A DNA stretch of 64,000 bases, taken from Brettanomyces bruxellensis (taxonomy: Eukaryota > Ascomycota > Pichiomycetes > Pichiales > Pichiaceae). Shown here piece by piece: positions 1 to 9,584 of this stretch (positions are counted from its first letter, which is position 1; every line of letters starts with the position of its first letter). The position numbers and the translations under genes were made by a program. The stretch spans positions 62,001-126,000 of the forward strand of contig NC_054682.1 of NCBI RefSeq assembly GCF_011074885.1. Reading direction: 5' to 3'. The notes beneath the pieces were generated by a model. It searched no databases, had not been told where the DNA came from, and was given only the letters and a program-made list of their open reading frames with translations.

Positions 1-2
1 AA

Positions 3-110
3 AATTTGCAAGCCATGATGTCGATGGTGAAACCTGATCATCATAACTGGAAGGGGACGCTGGTCTTGAACATTCTCTATAAGCTTTATCTACCCTTGAG
101 CAATGCCTAA
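3..110 (+). CDS. C-terminal end of an unidentified gene cut by the window edge
   Basis: Reading frame 3 is open from the left edge to a TAA at 108-110 and gives about 35 residues ending YKLYLPLSNA. The mixed hydrophobic and charged composition looks like the end of a folded protein, and the other two forward frames stop within 40 bases. No domain can be recognised from so little, so the product is unknown. It could also be a chance open frame. Sequence to the left would settle it. Confidence 0.4.
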   Translation, partial: NLQAMMSMVKPDHHNWKGTLVLNILYKLYLPLSNA

Positions 111-1479
111 GAAGAATAAGATGCATTTTTTCTTGGGGAGCTTGAAATGCAGCGGATCTTATAAGTCGGCTCCCCTCTATCCGATAGGTCTCAGGTCAAG
201 TAACAAATTCTGAATGCCAACACGTGGATTTTTTGTTCAGCGTTACTGATTGAATACTTCTTATTCGTTATTATTAATTCGATGGCTTTCAAATGGTCGC
301 TGGAGCGTTTATATGCTGGATATGGAAGATATGCCGGACGATCTATCCGCTCCGTTTCTTTAAATAACCAAATAGGTGGGAATTTTGTAACTGATATAGT
401 TGACCGACTAAATGTAACTTGCATGCCAAAGAACGATTGAACTAGCGATGGATTTTAATCGGTGGAAAAAAAAATACAAGAATAGAAAAAAAATCAGAAT
501 GCAAGCTAAAATGAGCATAATCATAGGAATTTCCCCGACAAATTTCCCGACGGGTAGATGCCTCGTACTAATGGGTAAGCTGAATTGCCTTTGAGTATTT
601 GCACATATTAATATTTATACATAATCTAAGTCAACATTATTAAATTCTTCGAGTCTACTTTTGCCTACCTGCTCTACAGACCACTCCAAAAGAAAGGCAA
701 ATTTTTCAGTTTGTGTTGTCAAAAGACCGTATTATGAGGCTGCCCCTTTGCAAAGCTCGATTGTGCCGTAACTTAACTAAATCTTAGAATCTTCTTATTT
801 ATCACATTACCCAAACTCCACAAATTCTTCAACTTGACAAGTTTCTTGTGATTTCTGTACCTTTCTGCCTTATTTCGGCAACACTCGGTGTTTGCGCCGA
901 CTGCTTAAAAGTCGCTATTTCCCCTCCTTCCTCAACAAAGGCAGTTAGGTGGTTTTACTCAACAAGTGTCCATATACTCAACAAGGCATATGCATTTATT
1001 TTCTGGGATTTCAGCCGCTTTTTTTACCGCGCGGTTTAACTTTTCAAATTGGCATGCACGGATAAGTGAAATATGTGTGTATATCTTTTTCAGCAGACCC
1101 CGATGCCCAGACAATGTAATTAGGTATATAAGCGATAGATAATCGAGGTGACGTATGCTTCATCGTACCCATCTTATCATTAATGTTTTCCAAACTTCCA
1201 TTTTCATTTCGTCGCTGTTGGACGGTTGCCTCTCGCATTGCTGCACCGCTAAATATCTCATCTCTTCTTCACATTTTTCTACACACCGTTGGCATCTAAA
1301 AGAGTTAAGACAACTAATAGTATATCAATTATAAAAATATGGGAATCTATCACTGTAACATTAAGTATTTAAGGCATACACCCCGCTGGCTTTTCGTCCC
1401 GTGTATCATAAATGTTTTATCACGAAGGGAAAAAACGGCCTGAGCAAAGTTTGAAACAGTCCTTGATTAGCCCAGATCT
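111..1479. other. Intergenic, no supported gene
   Basis: AT-rich DNA with scattered stops in all frames. A minus-strand frame of 77 codons (191-424) has no recognisable motif and atypical composition, so I do not call it. No tRNA-like fold or repeat was found. Confidence 0.5.
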
Positions 1480-1984
1480 TTAAAATCCTGGGCCACCTGG
1501 GCCACCTGGTCCTCCTGGACCGCCTGGACCGCCTGGACCGCCATCACCATCACAGCAGCAACTCAAGCATTCATCTGCAACGTAGCATGCACATAAAGCA
1601 GCTAGACATGTACAGCATGAGCATCCACTACTACGCTTTTGGGGCTGCTGTTGAACATACATTGGCTGCTGGTAGTATCCAGGTTGTTGTTGCTGCATTT
1701 GTGGCTGCTGCATCTGAGGTCTTCCGTATCCCTATAATTTAAACGAACGAAAATGTTAGTATGCTGGATAATTTTAGACGTTCAACGTTCTGCATTAACT
1801 TCGGAAATGTGCATTAACTTGTGCAATCACCGTTTGTTTTTATCAACTCTTGATGCTTCCTTATTTATGATCAAACAGCCCAAATTGATTGTTTATCATC
1901 AACATGCCGTTTACCGCTGTCACAATGTTACATTCCGATGCCAAACCATCTGCTTAGATAAAAATTGGTGCGTACCTGATTCAT
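1480..1984 (-). CDS. CYSTM-type cysteine-rich membrane-anchored small protein, two exons
   Basis: Exon 1 is only 9 nt (1984-1976, M-N-Q). It is followed by an intron at 1975-1732 with donor GTACGC, branch point TACTAAC (1755-1761) and acceptor ATTATAG. Exon 2 (1731-1480) starts G-Y-G-R-P-Q. The predicted protein is 86 aa: a Q/P/Y-rich N-terminus, then a Cys-dense hydrophobic block (SGCSCCTCLAALCACYV followed by ADECLSCCCD), as in the CYSTM family of yeast tail-anchored, stress-linked plasma-membrane proteins (YDL012C, YBR016W and YDR210W type). Unusually, the protein continues after the Cys block with a run of GGP triplets to the stop. Without splicing, the frame would start at the internal Met at 1713. 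The donor is not the commonest yeast form, so the exact 5' splice site is an inference. Confidence 0.72.
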
Positions 1985-2713
1985 TTTCAAGATATATACC
2001 TGTTGGCAGTTAGACTCTTATAAAAATATATGGTGCCTAAACTCTAATCCGGTCCAAAAATGCCATGAAAAGGTCTAATACGAAGTGAAGAATGTAAAAT
2101 TTTTTATTTATAAATACACATCAATCTAAGCCATCAGAAAAAAATCTATATTTACCGTTCACAGATTTTTATATTTATTTTTTTGTTACCTTCCATATCC
2201 TGCAGGATAGTAATCTCATTACAACTATCAAAAGTATCATTACGGAATAGAGCTGACTAGGCGCGAAAACTTTATTTATTTTGCATGCACGAGTGTATCT
2301 CATTAAGTATAGAAGTTCTTCGGCGGCAGCCATCAAATACCGAACAATGCATATATGATATCAAGAATGTTTCGGCCCGTTTATTTTTTTTCTCAGTTCC
2401 CAGCACTTGCTTATTCAAAATTGATCGGGAGTAATATCCCGCTGCTCCTTTATTTCACTTACTGTCTCCCTGGAATACTTTAAATTTCCATTTGCAATCA
2501 TCTCGGGTAGAGAAATGGTCTTTCTGTTCGAGATCAAGTTCTAATCCTTTTTGCTTTCTTACTTGCTGATTCTCAGTACTTCTTATAATTATATTATTAT
2601 ACGTTCAAAGCTATCGTGAAATTTATTTTTTATTATCCCCCAAGAATGAAAAAGAAAACCAAGAAACCTTCTCAAAATAGGCATGCTCCAATAAAATAAA
2701 ACATGAATTGCAT
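1985..2713. other. Intergenic: probable promoter of the CYSTM gene and 3' flank of EFM5
   Basis: About 730 bp of AT-rich DNA. The right part is the 3' flank of EFM5 and the left part is the upstream region of the CYSTM gene. No frame, RNA fold or repeat that I can support. Confidence 0.5.
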
Positions 2714-3619
2714 TTAGTTCTCATCTGAAAACCTCCACCTGCTACATTCAAAAGATGCGTAGCACCTAAACTCATTACTAAGGCCATTCTTGTGTTCAGG
2801 ATAGAATGTTGTTATTCTGGTATCTGGATAGTTTCTTTTGACGTTATCCTTCATTCTCTCCCCGGTACAACTGATCAACTTGTATTGTAAATCTCCTGAT
2901 TCGGTCTCCGCCTTTTTGTCACCTCTTAGCAGCGCTTTGGCTGTCAATGATGATTTTTGCTGACATTCTGGCTCAAGAAAAGGAGGATCTATTAAAAGCC
3001 GATCAACTTTGCCTTTAAGATCATCCCTAAATTCTTCTGGTTGGTTGTAGTCATAAAATCCAAAGTGATCCTTGCCCGAAAGCAATGCAAATCTCCTATC
3101 AAACTCAAATAGATATATTTTTTGGGTCGGAAGTGTGCTTGGATTCCTTGCCTTGATCATAGCATAAACTGAGGGTGCACTCACTATGCATATGACTGTA
3201 TTCTCGTCGGCACCTTCAAGTAAAGCATCTGCCAAAATATTCGCCGTCTCATCGGAATACCAAAATTGTGATAGTTGCCAGTCCTCTTGAAAATCGTCTA
3301 TTGTCAGCGCCGTATTCTTTTGCGTACTTTTATCTGTGTTTGATTTTTCACCTTCTTCTTTCCTTGAAGAGTACTCATTCTCAGCACCCTCGTACAACTC
3401 AGCAAACTTTGCTAGCCTATCCTTTTGCTCATCTCTAAATTCCTGTAATGCAGCTAGAGATTCTGCTGATAACACGCTGGAAAAAATGAACAGAGCATAC
3501 CGTCGTCAATAAGACGATGATGACTCTCGTATTAAATGTTAGTAAAACCTTCACATCTGATGGAAATCAAAAAAAAATAGAGGTTAATCTTACGGTATAT
3601 CATCATCTAATTCTGTCAT
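2714..3619 (-). CDS. EFM5: EFM5: eEF1A lysine methyltransferase, two exons
   Basis: SAM-dependent methyltransferase of the N6AMT2/EEF1AKMT1 family, which methylates Lys79 of yeast elongation factor eEF1A in the cytoplasm. Exon 1 is 26 nt (3619-3594) and encodes MTELDDDI plus two bases of the next codon. The intron (3593-3477) has donor GTAAGA, branch TACTAAC (3538-3544) and acceptor TTCCAG. Exon 2 (3476-2714) continues as PVLSAESLAALQEF. The spliced protein is 262 aa. Family hallmarks visible are the LSA..LAALQEF start, ENWQLSQFWYS-like DWQLSQFWYS, VSAPSVY, the YLFEFDRRFA strand, the DPPF catalytic loop (residues 172-175) and a C-terminal NEFRCYASF. The spliced N-terminus matches the acidic start of the human protein as I recall it, which supports the intron. 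Without it the frame has only a GTG start. Confidence 0.88.
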
Positions 3620-3765
3620 TTTATAAAACGATCAACAAACTTGCTTTGGTCTACGAAGTACAATTTCTGAAGAAAGATAGTCGCCCAAGTTTGGGAACTT
3701 GATTTAAAAGGTACGAAATTGAAGCAAAAATATATTTCACCTAACCTCAAATAGGTAAAAAATAA

Positions 3766-3850
3766 TCTCACCTCCGGGGATCGAACCGGGGACCCCAAGA
3801 TGTCTTTTTTCAATTACAGTCTTGTGCTCTACCAACTGAGCTAAGGTGAG
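3766..3850 (-). tRNA. tRNA-Tyr(GTA) with a 12-nt intron
   Basis: The cloverleaf folds with acceptor CTCACCT/AGGTGAG (discriminator A), D-stem GCTC/GAGC and anticodon stem CAAGA/TCTTG. The loop CTGTAA-A contains anticodon GTA. A 12-nt insertion (3813-3802) directly 3' of position 37 is the canonical place for a tRNA intron, and yeast tRNA-Tyr genes always carry one. The T-arm has the TTCGATC loop but one C-C opposition in its stem (positions 51 and 63). An LTR cluster lies 0.76 kb upstream. Confidence 0.92.
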
Positions 3851-4613
3851 ATCTTCGAAAATGTAAATGGTCGGACTGAAGGTAACAAAATATTATTTTT
3901 TATAACCTGAAGTATAAGGATTCTTTAGATGATTACCAAATCCGTCTAAAGATATATAATAGATTAATAAGATTGTTCTCTGATACTTCTCGTATCCTTT
4001 CATATCTCTTATCTCATAGCTCTCTATGAATCATTCTATTCATTCATTATTCCATCTAATAACTTATCTTTTTTAATCTCCCTTTCTAGAAAAATAACTA
4101 AATCATAATCTAACCTTGCCTCTGTATCAAAGGAGGGCAAGGGCGCATATTTATATTAAATGGAGAATGACACTTCTTCCATTTCTCTTCCAATTTCATA
4201 CAATAACAAATTATATGCCAAAGAGGAATCCATCCTGTTTGGGAACATCACATTATGTGAATTCAGCATAACCCGCGATCATGCAAAAACCTGTTGTTTT
4301 GCATATGCAGTCGCCACACGAATATTAGTCAGCTTATTCCGATGTAGCTCTTTCTTATTGTCCTTCGGGTCACTATCCTTTCAGTACGCTTTATTTCTTA
4401 TTCGCGCTTCTCATAAATTATTTCGGAAACTATTTATATCTTTCCGTGTTACCTAATCAGGTAAATGAATTCATTAATATTTTATCTGGCTTTAAACCAA
4501 TATGCGCTTGGTTTGACCCCTTACAGAAAAGTAAAAGTTTACTGTCCTTTTTGTACACATTCAAATATTAACATAAAATTAAAAACGTTGATTATACTTG
4601 TTAGGAAGCTACT
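3851..4613. other. Region upstream of tRNA-Tyr, no supported gene
   Basis: AT-rich DNA between the tRNA and the LTR cluster. A 98-codon forward frame at 4160-4456 has no motif and is probably chance. Degraded retroelement sequence cannot be excluded. Confidence 0.4.
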
Positions 4614-4640
4614 TGTCGGACATATGAAAATATGTCGGAC
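4614..4640 (+). repeat. LTR fragment (family A, 5' end)
   Basis: About 20 bases repeat the start of the family-A LTR at 61716 (TGTCGGACATATGA, with one mismatch soon after), followed by a partial TGTCGG copy. It is a relic abutting the next LTR. Confidence 0.6.
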
Positions 4641-5597
4641 TGTCGGAGTTAAGAGAGACCTTATGAGTTACTCCCGGGCTTTAGCTATCAAACTCCTTCT
4701 TTAATAGTGTCGGAACCTATGAGTTATAATAATGTTTTATATGTTAATAACGCATAAAGGTTCAACTGATATTTGATTTATAATATGTGGATCAAATTAA
4801 TGTTCAGACAGATATAAGAAATAATTCGCGGGGAAATTTTTCCTGTGAAATAAATTTCTCCCTAATCTACTTTCGGCTGAGAATGACCTATTCCACTTCT
4901 GCGGAAAAATATCTCTTATATGTATGTACTACTTTTTCCTTATATACTATGTGTCTCTTAGAAGGGATGACGACTTTATTGTGTAATTTGCAATACATAT
5001 TCATATAAGGAAATCCATCTTGAAGTGATCCTTCAGCTGAAACCAAGAGTAACCTTCGGGTTCTCGCTGGATTACAAACGTGTTCGTAAGGACCCTATTT
5101 TTTTATTTTGTTATGGGGGTCATTCTATGCAACAGAAGTCTTTTCTATATCCGAACTATATGGCCAATCCCGTTCATAACCTTGGGCATCTGCGCGCTCG
5201 GTAGTGCTACGGCACAGAGATATGTGAGCAATTAAGCAGATACAAATGTCACACGGGATTTATATACTCTGACAAATAGAACTAATAAGAACCTAGCAGT
5301 CGGGGAGATTCAGACAATTGTAAGGTCGGTTACCTAAGTGGGTGGATATAAATGTACCAAGTGGTCTGTGTGATAATGTTAATGCCTTTAACATTCTAAC
5401 AATTGTGTATGTGTCACCATAGAAGAAAATGAATTTACTTCCTTTACTCTGTTACCATCAAAGTGGAGTCGAACTAGTTGTATTGCAAAATGGGCTATCG
5501 GGTCTCGTCCCTTCGTAGAAGAAACAAGTTATATAAAAAGAGGTAAAGTAAAGTAAAAATAAAAAGGAAAATAAAGTGAGGTAATCATACATAATGT
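4641..5597 (-). mobile_element. Truncated family-A solo LTR interrupted by a family-B LTR
   Basis: Two blocks, 4641-4707 and 5280-5597, are nearly identical and collinear with the complete family-A LTR at 62247-62855 and share its minus orientation. They are separated by the inserted family-B LTR. Homology stops at about 5597, so roughly the first third of the LTR (minus-strand sense) is missing and replaced by unrelated sequence. Near-identity to the 62-kb copy points to recent activity. No gag or pol frame is present. The superfamily cannot be told from LTRs alone. Confidence 0.82.
4708..5274 (+). mobile_element. Complete family-B solo LTR with 5-bp target-site duplication
   Basis: A 567-bp element begins TGTCGGAACC and ends TCTGACA, the TG...CA ends of a retrotransposon LTR. 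It is flanked by an exact 5-bp duplication AATAG (4703-4707 and 5275-5279). Removing it rejoins the family-A LTR exactly as it reads at 62 kb, which proves insertion. Its first ~140 bp recur inverted at 61573-61715. Orientation is assigned arbitrarily from that start. Confidence 0.85.
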
Positions 5598-6230
5598 AAT
5601 AGATGCGTCGAGAGTCGCGTCTACATAAAGCTGCCCTGCCTTGTTTATGCCCAAGAAAACCTCGCTCATAAGGATCAAAGGTATTTAAACATGTGCATTT
5701 CCCCTTTTTATCCAATTAAATAACCTATTACAGAAACAATTTAATTATGAAATATATTTTGGTAGCTGGTATCTAATATTTGATGATTTGATTGCTAGGT
5801 ACGAAAGTGTAGTCCGATCTGATTATGTAGGAAATAAGACACAGGCTAAAAATCAATTGATTGTTTTTGAGGAGTATAGTTTTATGAGTTTATGTTGTAC
5901 CCTATCGATCTAATATGTATCTATTGGATAAAGATCTGTTTATTTCAAAGATATTACCAGTCATGCATCAATAAAGATGTTCACATGATTAGTTATTTTT
6001 CACTTGAGAAATAAATGATATTTTAATTACTTTTTATGCAACTGTGAACAAAAGAAAGCCTAGTAATTCTATGTTAATATCCAGGCAAATATCTATTCAT
6101 TCGCAGTATAAATACGGAAGATAAAATACTTGCTTGAAAAATTAAAATGAGCAATAGCATCACAGGTGAATTATTAGCGGTAATATTTGTATTCCAAAAT
6201 ATGTAGTAAACATAGATACAAGCAAGCAAA
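5598..6230. other. Intergenic between LTR cluster and GTR2
   Basis: About 630 bp with no supported gene. The first ~120 bp are more GC-rich than their surroundings and replace the missing part of the family-A LTR, so they could be other retroelement or rearranged sequence. The rest is the AT-rich 3' flank of GTR2. Confidence 0.45.
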
Positions 6231-7565
6231 TCATTTGATTCTCGACTTCTCCCACATTTTTTCCAAACTCTTTTTAAATATATTCACATTATGATCAATA
6301 ACTGTTATTGAAGTAGCCTCGTCCCCTTCTTCCAACCTACTAACTCCAACAAGAGCTAAGCCTCTAATCATCTGATACAAATACAACGTTGTTCCATTCT
6401 GGAGTTTCGAAATACATCTCGTAGGTTTTGCCACATATATTGGATCAAGTTCTGAATTTTTTGTTTCTGGAACAATTGAATTTGGCGACGTAAATTGAGA
6501 AGATGATTGGACCGATGAATTCCTTGCACCAAGCGCTACTGAATCAGGCCCATCGATTTTACGTGGAGGTTCATAAAGTCCGTCCAAATCAATGGTAACA
6601 TCAATGAATTCAGCACAGACTTCGTATGTTTGAATATCAACCGGGGAGGAGTCAGTAGCGACGTAAATCTTGGAATTCACATCAAATAAGAAAACTTTAT
6701 CAAAATTGCTATACTGCATAAGTAAGTCTAGCATGTTTTCCAATGCTGGAAGTTCATAGATAAGCTTCTGAACAATTCTGGAAAAGGCTTCATAAATGGA
6801 ATGATCAAATATGGATGTGAGATAAAAAGAAATTTGGACCCCTTCCAAACCGTAATCAAGCAAATCATCGCCGACCCTTTGCATGATATCACGTTGTGTA
6901 TCAAGTCTATAGTCTTCCGAAAGACCATCAACTTTGTGAATTAAGACCTCAATATGAATTTTCGGATTGACACTGACTGCATATTTTATTATAACGGCAA
7001 GATTTTGAAGTGCGCTTAAGTACTCATCCTGAGAATCTATGACATAAACTAATGCACCAATAGACGAAAAAAGCTTTTTGGAATCATACAATGAGGGCTC
7101 AAACATATTCAATTGGCCTGGAAGTTCCACCACTGCAAGATCAATCAACGACTTGAAATTTTCCGTGGTTGGTTTTGTTGTACTCTCGAGATATAATGTA
7201 TCCAACGGCTGGACATTATGAAAAACAACTTTGCAAATGGACGATTTTCCCGACCTGAGTGTGGTTAGTACATACTTCCAAAAGTAACATATTAATGAGT
7301 ATACAGTATTATCATAGAACAAGGCAAATTTTGTAGTTGGCATCCAAAATGATCGTGGGAAAATTGCATTTTTTTTTGTCGTCGTACTCCATCAACTACC
7401 AAAATTCTAGCTATTTATAATACACTAACGATCTCGATCAACAATGCTCTCAGCTAGTTGCTTTACTTTCACTTGCTCACTTTTGGAAAAAACTTACCTT
7501 CGTAGTCCCATAAGAAGTATTGTAACGGGGTTCTGCACCCCAGGCGCATCAATAATACTATCCAT
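6231..7565 (-). CDS. GTR2: GTR2: Rag-type GTPase (RagC/D ortholog), two exons
   Basis: Subunit of the Gtr1-Gtr2 heterodimer that signals amino-acid supply to TORC1 at the vacuole. Exon 1 (7565-7498) encodes MDSIIDAPGVQNP then VTILLMGLR. The intron (7497-7255, 243 nt) has donor GTAAGT, branch TACTAAC (7264-7270) and acceptor ACTCAG. Exon 2 (7254-6231) continues SGKSSICKVVFHN. The intron therefore cuts the P-loop (GLRR|SGKSS). The spliced protein is 363 aa. Other hallmarks are LDTLYLEST (switch I), VELPGQLN (G3), HKVDGLSEDYR (G4), and the C-terminal roadblock-like part with FLFDVNSKIYVATDSSPVD and YQMIRGLALV, all matching yeast Gtr2 closely. Exon 1 reads further upstream in frame, but the Met at 7565 gives the usual family length. 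It is divergent from UGA1. Confidence 0.95.
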
Positions 7566-8174
7566 TATCAATAAAGCAGAACTTGTTGATGATTGAAACA
7601 GTGTATGCAAAGGCTTCTGCTTGTCAAAAGTCTCAATCAAACAAGAGGACACTATAAGATGCCCTAAACCGTATCTCCATTTTCGGTCCGCATCGATCGA
7701 GAAAAACAATATGCCTTCTCAAATTATTTTTATTCATCGTTTTTTTTTGGCCCCGACCTGTTTTCTTTTCTGCACTGCCTGCCTGAGCTATTGCGAGCGA
7801 ATCGGGAAAGCTTGCGCGGCTGTCAATTGTGATAGAAAAAACCGGAGATCGCTTTCCGAAATGATTTGATGCCGATAACAGAACGAACGAGATAGAGGCA
7901 GTTTTAAGAAGTTACAACAATGTTAGTTAACCTGAATTATCACAATATGGTACTCGATATATATAATTGGAATGATGGCCGAAAATTTCGGCTCTGGAAT
8001 TCCTTTTTTTTTAGCATACTATAAAACAAATGAAAATCCCACATGCAGACATATATCATTTAAAGATCAAACGCAACATATTCTAGGGGTCTCTTACCGA
8101 CGATTAAAGAACTAAATTTGTGTCCCAATTATATATATATCTGCTAACTGGCTGTATAGTCAAACAACGAGAAC
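7566..8174. promoter_or_regulatory. Divergent promoter region GTR2 / UGA1
   Basis: About 610 bp between two divergently transcribed starts. It contains several GATA-type cores (for example GATAACAG near 7875), which could respond to nitrogen supply as known for UGA1 in S. cerevisiae, and an ATATATATAT tract about 40 bp before UGA1. No clear CCG-N4-CGG GABA element was found. Confidence 0.35.
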
Positions 8175-9584
8175 ATGGGTGTGAGTGATTTGTATTTTCC
8201 TGATGAGCCTAAAGGGCCATCCATGAAAACTAAGTGCCCTGGCCCAGAGACGGAAGCAAAACTGGCTGAATTGTCAACAGTGTTTGATACGAAAAATGCT
8301 ATATTTGTGGCTGATTTCTATAACTCGCTTGGAAACTACATTTGTGATGCCGATGGAAATATACTTCTTGATGCGTACTGCCAAATTTCTTCGATTGCTC
8401 TAGGATACAACAATCCAGAACTTTTGAAAACTACCAAGACCAAGGAGATGTCAGTTGCTTTGGCAAATAGACCTGCTCTTGCATGCTTCCCTTCAACTGA
8501 CTATTACAAAATCCTTAAGGAAGGATTGCTTTCGGTTGCTCCTGAAGGATTGAATAAGGTCTACACTGCACACACAGGATCAGACGCTAATGAGATGGCA
8601 TTCAAAGCCGCTTTGCTATATCAGGCTACAAAGAAAAGAGATGGAAAGCCATTCAGTGAAGAAGAGAAGGCATCTGTGATGAAAAATGAGTTTCCAGGAG
8701 CTTCTGATATGGCCATTTTATCTTTTACCAAGGGATTTCATGGTAGGTTATTTGGATCGCTTTCAACTACTCACTCGAAGCCAATCCACAAGTTGGACAT
8801 GCCAGCATTCAAATGGCCTGTTGCACCTTTCCCTGTTCTGAAGTATCCTCTTGAAGATCACGTGGAGGAGAATAAGGAGGAGGAAGCAAACTGTCTTAAG
8901 GAGTTGGATCATATCTTGGCCACATACCCACACCAGATTGCAGCAGCAATTATTGAACCTGTTCAAAGTGAAGGTGGTGACAACCATGCCAGCCCTACTT
9001 TCTTTAAAGGTGTTAGAGAACTAACCAAGAAGCACGGTGTTCTTATGATTGTCGATGAAGTTCAATGTGGAGGTGGTGGTTCAGGAAAAATATGGCTTCA
9101 TCAGCACTACGGTATCACACCAGATATTATGACATTCTCGAAGAAGATGCAAAATGCAGGATTTTTCTTCCATGATCCAGCGATTGCCGGTGATACACCT
9201 TCAAGACAATTCAATACTTGGTTCGGAGATCCATCCAAGGCCTTAATTGCAAGAACAATTGTCCATGAGATCAAGAAGAACCATCTTCTAGATGAGGTGA
9301 CGAAGACAGGTGACTACTTATATTCGAAGCTTGATGCAATTAGAAAAAAGCATCTCAAATTGATGCTCAACCTTAGAGGCCAGCATAGGGGCTTCTTTGT
9401 TGGATTCGACCTGCCAACTGTTGAGCTTAGAGATAAGTTCATTTACACATGTAGACAGAAGGGTTTGAACCTCGGAGGATGCGGTGATAAAGCTGTTAGA
9501 TTGAGACCGGCTCTTGTTTTCCAGCCAAAACACGTTGATATTCTTGCCAAAATTATGGAAGAATCCTTCGAGGCTCTTGAATAG
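8175..9584 (+). CDS. UGA1: UGA1: 4-aminobutyrate aminotransferase
   Basis: PLP-dependent class-III aminotransferase, 469 aa. It transfers the amino group of GABA to 2-oxoglutarate, giving succinate semialdehyde and glutamate, the first step of the GABA shunt. Visible hallmarks are the N-terminal FVADFYNSLGNYICDADGN, the TAHTGSDANEMAFKAA PLP-phosphate region, GFHGRLFGSLSTTHSK, the IIEPVQSEGGD strand, the IVDEVQCGGGGSG motif with the Asp that contacts the PLP ring, and TFSKKMQNAG with the Schiff-base lysine (K323 or K324). Start and end fit the family length, and the Met at 8175 follows an A-rich leader. No targeting presequence is seen, so the enzyme is probably cytosolic as in other yeasts. 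Confidence 0.95.
   Translation: MGVSDLYFPDEPKGPSMKTKCPGPETEAKLAELSTVFDTKNAIFVADFYNSLGNYICDADGNILLDAYCQISSIALGYNNPELLKTTKTKEMSVALANRPALACFPSTDYYKILKEGLLSVAPEGLNKVYTAHTGSDANEMAFKAALLYQATKKRDGKPFSEEEKASVMKNEFPGASDMAILSFTKGFHGRLFGSLSTTHSKPIHKLDMPAFKWPVAPFPVLKYPLEDHVEENKEEEANCLKELDHILATYPHQIAAAIIEPVQSEGGDNHASPTFFKGVRELTKKHGVLMIVDEVQCGGGGSGKIWLHQHYGITPDIMTFSKKMQNAGFFFHDPAIAGDTPSRQFNTWFGDPSKALIARTIVHEIKKNHLLDEVTKTGDYLYSKLDAIRKKHLKLMLNLRGQHRGFFVGFDLPTVELRDKFIYTCRQKGLNLGGCGDKAVRLRPALVFQPKHVDILAKIMEESFEALE

Noticed and set aside
191..424. 77-codon minus-strand frame
   Set aside because: No motif, no recognisable composition and no context; length is within chance for AT-rich DNA.
4160..5008. Forward frames of 73-98 codons near the LTRs
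   Set aside because: The later ones lie inside LTR sequence, and the first has no similarity to gag or pol. No retrotransposon protein is encoded.
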